Shown piece by piece: positions 58,201-64,000 of a stretch of 64,000 nt of DNA. The notes under the pieces are model-generated. The model had not been told where the DNA came from, did not search any database, and saw only the letters and a program-made list of their open reading frames with translations. The DNA lies in NCBI GenBank assembly GCA_003255065.1, contig QAOA01000121.1:844728-908727 (forward strand), written 5' to 3'. This DNA is from Cercis canadensis (taxonomy: Eukaryota; Streptophyta; Magnoliopsida; Fabales; Fabaceae). Each line of letters opens with the position of its first letter. The first letter of the stretch is position 1. Position numbers and translations under genes: made by a program.

Positions 58201-61200
58201 TACCCTTGCGAGATGCTTCTTAAAGCTATCACCATCAGGATCTTCGACCCAGCAAGCAAGCATATTCAGAACCTGCTCCATTTCAATACCATTTGATATT
58301 CAGAAAATTTTAAGTCATACACCAACCAAACGGTATGTAGCCGAGTGATACTGGACTTCTTGGTTCTGTGTTCAAACTCAAAGTTGTAGCTGGAATATCC
58401 AAAACAACAAATCCTATATTTTTTTTAATTTTACATACAAAATGATCAAAATACCTTTTCTACAGAACCAACAGTCAAATATCTACTGTTTTCATCTTCA
58501 TAATGAATATGGTTCATTACTACTTGCAAAGCCTTCTTTCGAACCAGCTTACTCAAGGGCCAACGCGTAAGTAGAGGCTCTGTAAACATATAGACAGTGT
58601 CCCAAAAAAGTTCTTGCATTAAATCATGGGAATAATAACGATCCTCCTGCATTTAATTAACAATATGCGCAATGAGGTATTGCATGCAAGTAAATAAGGA
58701 GAGCTGTGTTAAATGATGGCAGCCTCCAACATAGTTGGAGTTGAGCCTGCCAGTAAGTTGGGTGAAACACACCTTTGCACATCGATGGCGTATTTCTCTC
58801 CATTTTATTTCATGGTCAGGTTCAGTGAGGAGTTCCTCTCTTAATGCAACAATTAGAGTTGTGATTGGCGCAACAAACCTTTTCCCATATAAATATGACA
58901 TGGGCATGTAAACCATCCTACAATAGCACAATGTTCTTGCTGCACTCAAGAAAATCACATAATTAAAAGTGACATGGGTATGGAGTGAATAATTTTGGTA
59001 TACAACTAACTTAGAAAGTGGAATAGGAATGAACAATTCGCTAGGTTTAGTTTGACTTAGAAATGAATTTATTATATTTTATTTATTATGATATAGTTTA
59101 TATTTTATTTATTGTCCGTGTAAAACTATACACTAAACAAAAAAGAGACTCATTATTAAAGTTATTAATATATATTTCACCACTATTTTTAATATGTGAC
59201 AACACATGGTTGATTGATTGTATAAAACTTTCTAGATTATTATTTTGGCTAATGAAAAGTCTCTACATGATTATTAGATCAAAATTAACTCACTCTAATT
59301 CAAATAAAAAAATTAACTTACTATAATAAGGGTACGTAAAAAATACTGAAATTAGTAGTATGTACGAGAGTATGAGGAAATACATAAGGAAAACTCCAGT
59401 TCAGTTCCTTTTAATAAAACAATTTTTTTTTGGGTACTCACCACATTTCATAATAGAATAACAAAATTGTATTACAAATAATCACCAAAAGGAATCAAAT
59501 CAGAAAGATTTATATTAAAAGGACCTTCGAATGAAATCTTTCTCATATTAAAGCAGATCCAGTGGAATCAATATATCACATCTTTCCTTTTCTTCTAATT
59601 TTTCCATTAAAACACAAATTTCCTTTTTATATAGGGTTGTAATTGAAAAAAATTAAAAATTTCCATTCAAAGAGGAAGGGATGGAATTTCATAAGAGAGA
59701 GATGCAACACTCTGCCGTTATGCAATTGTATTGCAACCACCCACAAACAAAATTAACCACAAAGATTTGGCCTGATAATAAATATGTAATAGATTCATCC
59801 AAATTAGCAAAGGTTCGAATCTTGAGGCCAACACCCAGGAGAATTAAATTCTCCTGAATGCACTAGGCTAATATGGTAGTTGAGCTTTTAAGATTGTCTG
59901 GAGAGATACTTAGTTTTGGTGCACGAAAGCTGGCCCGATGATACCCTTACTGTTAAAACAAAAACAAAAAAGAACCTCATTTTATTAGATTAAAAGGGAT
60001 CTAGTCTAATACCTCAATCTCACATTAAATATTTCTAAAATTGGATAATGGTATATAAAAACTGGAGCTAACTAGTAAAGATATTTGTGCTATTTTTTAA
60101 GTCATATATATGGTTTAGATTCACTAATTTTCACACTGTTAAGTACAATCTAAACTTAATTGGGACCCCTTAAATTATTTATGTATATTTTTGTATGACT
60201 CAAATTTTCTCAACTAACAGGGCCCAATAATGCCAAGATTAATTAATGTACAGTAAGTATTTCTCTTAAAAGTTTTTTTCTACCTGGATGCACAGGAAGA
60301 AATGAAGGAAGACACCAAATTTCCGGGGGCATTGGGAGGCTGCTGGACCAATCAAACACACCAAGTATCTACAACAAAAAAGGTTATTGATTCTGAAAAT
60401 TGATTGTAAGAAGCTGAAATCAGTAGATGAAAGAAAGTAAATTAAAGAATGTTGATAATGTGTAATTTGTCATACTGAGAGCCAAATCTTTCCCCATGAT
60501 GGTACGTATGTGACACCACCGTGATCAAGAATCCACTTTCGTGCTCGAACACAAGCATTGTTTTGGCCACCTTCAGGTCCATCTCCAAGCATACGCAAAC
60601 ATATGTAGTTGAGAACCGTACACAACATAGAACTACTGTGGCTTTCAATGTGTAATCCCCATCCACCATCTTCATTCTGATATAGAAGCAACACTGGTTA
60701 GCTATTTCAAGATCGAGTAAGAGTTGAAGAGAACTGTGTTAATTATTTAAGTGTTTAAGGGTTTTTTATGTAACCACCAAATTGCGTCACACAATTTTGC
60801 GTGAGCTTCACAATGAGCACAAGAACATGAATCACTTCTGTCCAAAACTCGCATTTTGGCAGTCAGTATAGTGCTATAAGTTTTAGAGGGATAGCCTAGC
60901 AACTCAACATAGTAACTGCAGGTGACTGCATATTTGAATTCTAAAAATACATATTGATCGCACACCTACAATTTAATATACTGAAGTAACTGACAGAAAC
61001 TACCTCCCTTGCCTTAATTTATTAGAAACTACCACAAACACTATATCTGACATAACTGTTTATTTTGGTTGTTAAAATATGAAAATTTCTCTTCAACAAA
61101 GAGTAAACAAAAAGAAAAAAAAAGTATACAAAGGCAAGGTAATCATTAACCAGATAAATACCTGATGATTATATATGTACCGCTTGTACTCCTTTTGATG

Positions 61201-63134
61201 TTCAGGAGAAAATGTATTATTCAGATGCCCTGTTATGTATAAGACAAACACCTGCATTTCATGGTTTAAGAAAGGTAAGCTAATATGAGGTTTTTTATAT
61301 GTTCATATCTACTTAATTACCCAATCGAGAGATACAAACATACCACCAAATTTAGGGTATACATGGTAGGAAAGGCAAACAATGAGGTGAAAATAGAGTG
61401 AAGCAAAAATGGAAAAGTTTGGATTTTCACGCATTGAAAGTTGGTCAAGTGGGATAAAAATGAAACTCTGGAAAATCTCATTTTCAACATTCTATCATTT
61501 TCTTCTACCAATTGTTAGGATTTTGATCCAAATTCTAGTTTGAAATATTTGGTGGTTACCTAATTTATAAGTTTTTGATGTGCAAGTTGTAATTTTCTTG
61601 TTAGATTTAACAATTAAGTATATAAAGTTAGATTTGTTAGTTAGAAATATGAGAGATTGATGATTCAAACCTCAAATCTTAACCTTTGAAGAGATTCTTA
61701 AATTAGTTATGCAGTGTGTGCTTGCATAAATAAAAATAATAGTTACTTGCCAAAAAAGTCTCATGTGTGCAGTGGATTTGAGAAATGGAGAATTAAATAA
61801 ATTTTGCAAAACAACAACCTGTTGGAGTTTCAGAAAATGGTAAACGGTAATTAATAGCATGGGAACTATGGAGTGGACATTTAGGATATTGTGGTAGTGG
61901 ATTAATCTCGTCTCATATCCATAGACCTCGGCAATTTTCAAACCACTTAAATTTTGGTCTGCTTCTTCTGTTTGAATTTAATTTTATTTCAGTAATTTTC
62001 CAACACAAATAAGTATGAAACTATTTGAATCCTAACTTTTAAAAAAAAAAAATTGACCAATTATGCTATATATGCTTGTATTAAATTAATATAAATATTT
62101 TAATCAAAATTTGTAAGTTATATATTTAATATTATAATTATAATTAATATATTATAGTGTATATATAAAATGTAAAATATATATAATAATGTAAAAATTA
62201 ATATCTTTTATTAATAATATAACATTTTAATTTAATATAATAAAAATGTAATAACAAGTACAACTTTAATATTAGAAAATAAATTTAAATTTCATAAGAA
62301 TAATGTTTTTATCATAATTATAAATATAATCATTTTATAATTTTACTGATTCATTAATTTTAATATATTTATATGAATGTGATTGCTAATACTTTTTTCT
62401 TTTCGGTGATGGTAGGATAGCAATCACCAATACAAAAAATATACATCTGGTTTAGTTAGTTGGGCTTTGGGTTAAACTTGAGTTAGGCTGGACCAGGCCC
62501 AAATGGTGCGATGGCTCTGTTCATGGGTTTGGGCCAAAAGCCTATGAACCAACATTTTATGCTTCACGGACTATCAGTTTACAAATTGCTCTAATGACTA
62601 CTCAGTACTTACCAAGGGAGGATGGATGAACAGTGTACCATTCATTTCAGTAGGCCAGTGGCCATCACTAGCTTGCAGTGAAGAAAAGAAACGGGTTGTC
62701 CTCCTTAAAGCAGTAGTTGCAGTTTCATATGTAATTTCTTCTTCATCTTCCACCCTTACCGGTGGAATAGTTTGCTTGAAATTTTTCTCTCTTAAAAACT
62801 GCATACACAACAACACCAAGAAAGAAACAAATATATCCTATTTATAAAGAAATTCAGAGAACATTATATTTACAGTCAAATCTTATTATTTAGCTTCAAT
62901 TGTTACTTAAAGGATGGAAACATATTATGGTACCTGCATTCGCCAAAGGAGGTCAGCACTGGCCCTCACCGAATGACGATTTTCATAGAAGTTCTGACGA
63001 GCTTCTTCCACTTCAGCCAGCTCCTCAGGACTGCCAGCGTCTGGGTCAAACTCCCAAGTTTGGCGTCCTATGAAATCTTTTGTGCTAAAGAGGTAGGGCC
63101 CATTGCCACCTTCTGCTATCTTCAGCCTCCACAT
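55286..63134 (-). CDS. OSC2: oxidosqualene cyclase, 18 exons, altered C-terminus
   Basis: This enzyme family cyclises 2,3-oxidosqualene to triterpene alcohols at the ER membrane. Minus-strand exons: 62934-63134, 62613-62798, 61162-61251, 60476-60676, 60284-60368, 58773-58939, 58455-58646, 58159-58272, 57866-57985, 57645-57767, 57445-57543, 57067-57123, 56883-56929, 56656-56799, 56087-56264, 55713-55793, 55432-55515, 55286-55348. All have GT..AG sites and matching phases, giving 743 residues from [15 protein letters not shown], with the catalytic Asp486, is in exon 10. QW motifs include QASDGHW, QNEDGGW (twice) and QTADGSW. The CYCR motif reads TLCYCR; Leu at the position that is Trp in beta-amyrin synthases and Leu in lupeol synthases favours a lupeol-type product. 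The last exon ends LYGLYSSF then stop, losing about 22 residues kept in OSC1. Whether it is active is uncertain. Confidence 0.88.
59755..59965 (+). mobile_element. SINE-like repeat in intron 5 of OSC2
   Basis: Counterpart of 44800-45005, with B-box GGTTCGAATCT near 59812 and an A-rich end near 59955. Its shared position in both genes dates it before the duplication. Confidence 0.48.
61252..62612 (-). other. Intron 2 of OSC2
   Basis: A 1.36-kb intron, strongly AT-rich at 62030-62400. No nested gene or element with clear ends was found. Confidence 0.75.
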
Positions 63135-64000
63135 TCTTACAAATGCTGCTTGATGTTGCCGGGGTAAAACAATACTCCTTTCTACAGCGAAATACCACAA
63201 TACCCTTAAGAGAGGCAATTTTTGTTACTTCACTCTCTAACTCAACTAACTCACTTTTCTAACTCTGCTCACCCTGACCCCCCCTCTCTCATACTGCCGG
63301 AGCTCCGGCTCGGGCTTCCCCTGACAGTATTCTTCTCTTTGCGGGTCACCAGATAACCTGTTAAATGAATGCTTAATGCTTAATGAATGCTTATTTCTTA
63401 AACCTCATATATATACACAAACCTTAGCCATACAACAGTTACCTAGAGCCTTGGATAGGATACGACAATTTGTACCAAAAAATTTGAAATGCATATAATG
63501 ATGCAAGCTATATATAAAATTCAATTTTCAAATACAAGACAAATTCCAGTTGGAAATATTGTGACTTTCGGTGCTAGTACTCTTTTACAAATGTCATAAA
63601 TTGTGTCCATAAAATTTTTTAGCTTGCTTATTCCATTGCTTTCAAAGATTCTAGACCTTTTGAGAAGAATCTGAAGAGGAGTTTTTGGGGGAAACTTTTC
63701 GAAGTAGTTGTGAGAGTTGAAAGTATAAATTTTAAAGGAAAATAAATTCAAATCATAAAATTTGAATATATTTTTAATCAGATTATTTGCATAATAATTT
63801 ATCAAAATACACTTTGAGCAATGTAATTGTCATGTATGAAATATATAGTTATTCTATTTAGTATATAAGTATTAAACATGATAATTATATACAAAAAACG
63901 ATAACCACAGCCAACTCAGTTGAACATAACATGAGAAAGGAAAGTCTACAACCTACTAAAAATGCTTGAATTAATTTGTTGAATGTTAATATTCTTAAAT
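63135..64000 (-). promoter_or_regulatory. 5'UTR and probable promoter of OSC2
   Basis: On the minus strand a TATA box candidate (TATATATAT at 63407-63415) lies about 275 bp upstream of the start codon. This would leave a leader of roughly 240 nt containing a C/T- and GC-richer stretch (63285-63330) and short AATGCTTA repeats (63365-63392). An in-frame Met exists at 63218, but the family start is the [11 protein letters not shown]et at 63134. No other gene is seen to 64000. Confidence 0.5.

Noticed and set aside
63135..63218. Longer OSC2 N-terminus from the in-frame Met at 63218
   Set aside because: The conserved family start is [10 protein letters not shown] at 63134; the extension has no family support.

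Overview
This is a stretch of nuclear DNA from a flowering plant, most likely a eudicot. The evidence is spliced genes with GT..AG introns, AT-rich spacers, Ty1/copia and Ty3/Athila retrotransposons with plant-type primer-binding sites, a CACTA end, tRNA-derived SINEs, and a plant oxidosqualene cyclase (OSC) gene family. No prokaryotic feature was seen. The species cannot be named from sequence alone.

Layout. 1-1.9 kb holds the last three exons of an alpha/beta hydrolase gene. 2.2-7.8 kb is a young copia element on the minus strand with near-identical LTRs, a 5-bp target duplication and several coding breaks. 8.0-8.35 kb is one end of a CACTA transposon. 10.15-10.84 kb carries the last four exons of an ERD6-like sugar transporter (minus), cut off 5' by LTR-like DNA. 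12.2-14.66 kb is a second copy of the hydrolase gene (exons 1-3), with a foldback Mutator-like element in intron 1; its last exon is missing at an N. 15-22.5 kb is repeat-rich and contains a decayed copia copy (A). 22.5-39.7 kb is a second copia copy (B) split by a 1.36-kb solo LTR and by an 11.5-kb Athila-type gypsy element (27.05-38.52 kb, minus). 40.3-45.7 kb is a broken OSC copy (OSC1, minus). 46.3-46.6 kb is another solo LTR. 48.4-52.9 kb is a third copia copy (C). 55.3-63.1 kb is a second OSC copy (OSC2, minus) with 18 exons that read through to a 743-residue protein.

The OSC pair is the main biological content. The two copies share exon boundaries and are each flanked 3' by copia B or C, so they look like one segmental duplication. 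OSC1 has lost exons 1-3, part of exon 6 and the exon 6 acceptor, and has a stop in exon 12, but keeps a normal C-terminus. OSC2 keeps exons 1-17 but its terminal exon was broken by a repeat insertion, and the resulting tail-plus-repeat unit was tandemly copied downstream. OSC2 has the catalytic DCTAE motif, and a Leu at the position that separates lupeol-type from beta-amyrin-type cyclases.

All four single Ns (3997, 7106, 14768, 23957) sit beside sequence that is repeated elsewhere in the window, three of them immediately across the N. They look like contig joins, so the duplications and losses around them should not be read as biology. Gene calls come from reading frames, splice sites and family motifs; no database search was possible.
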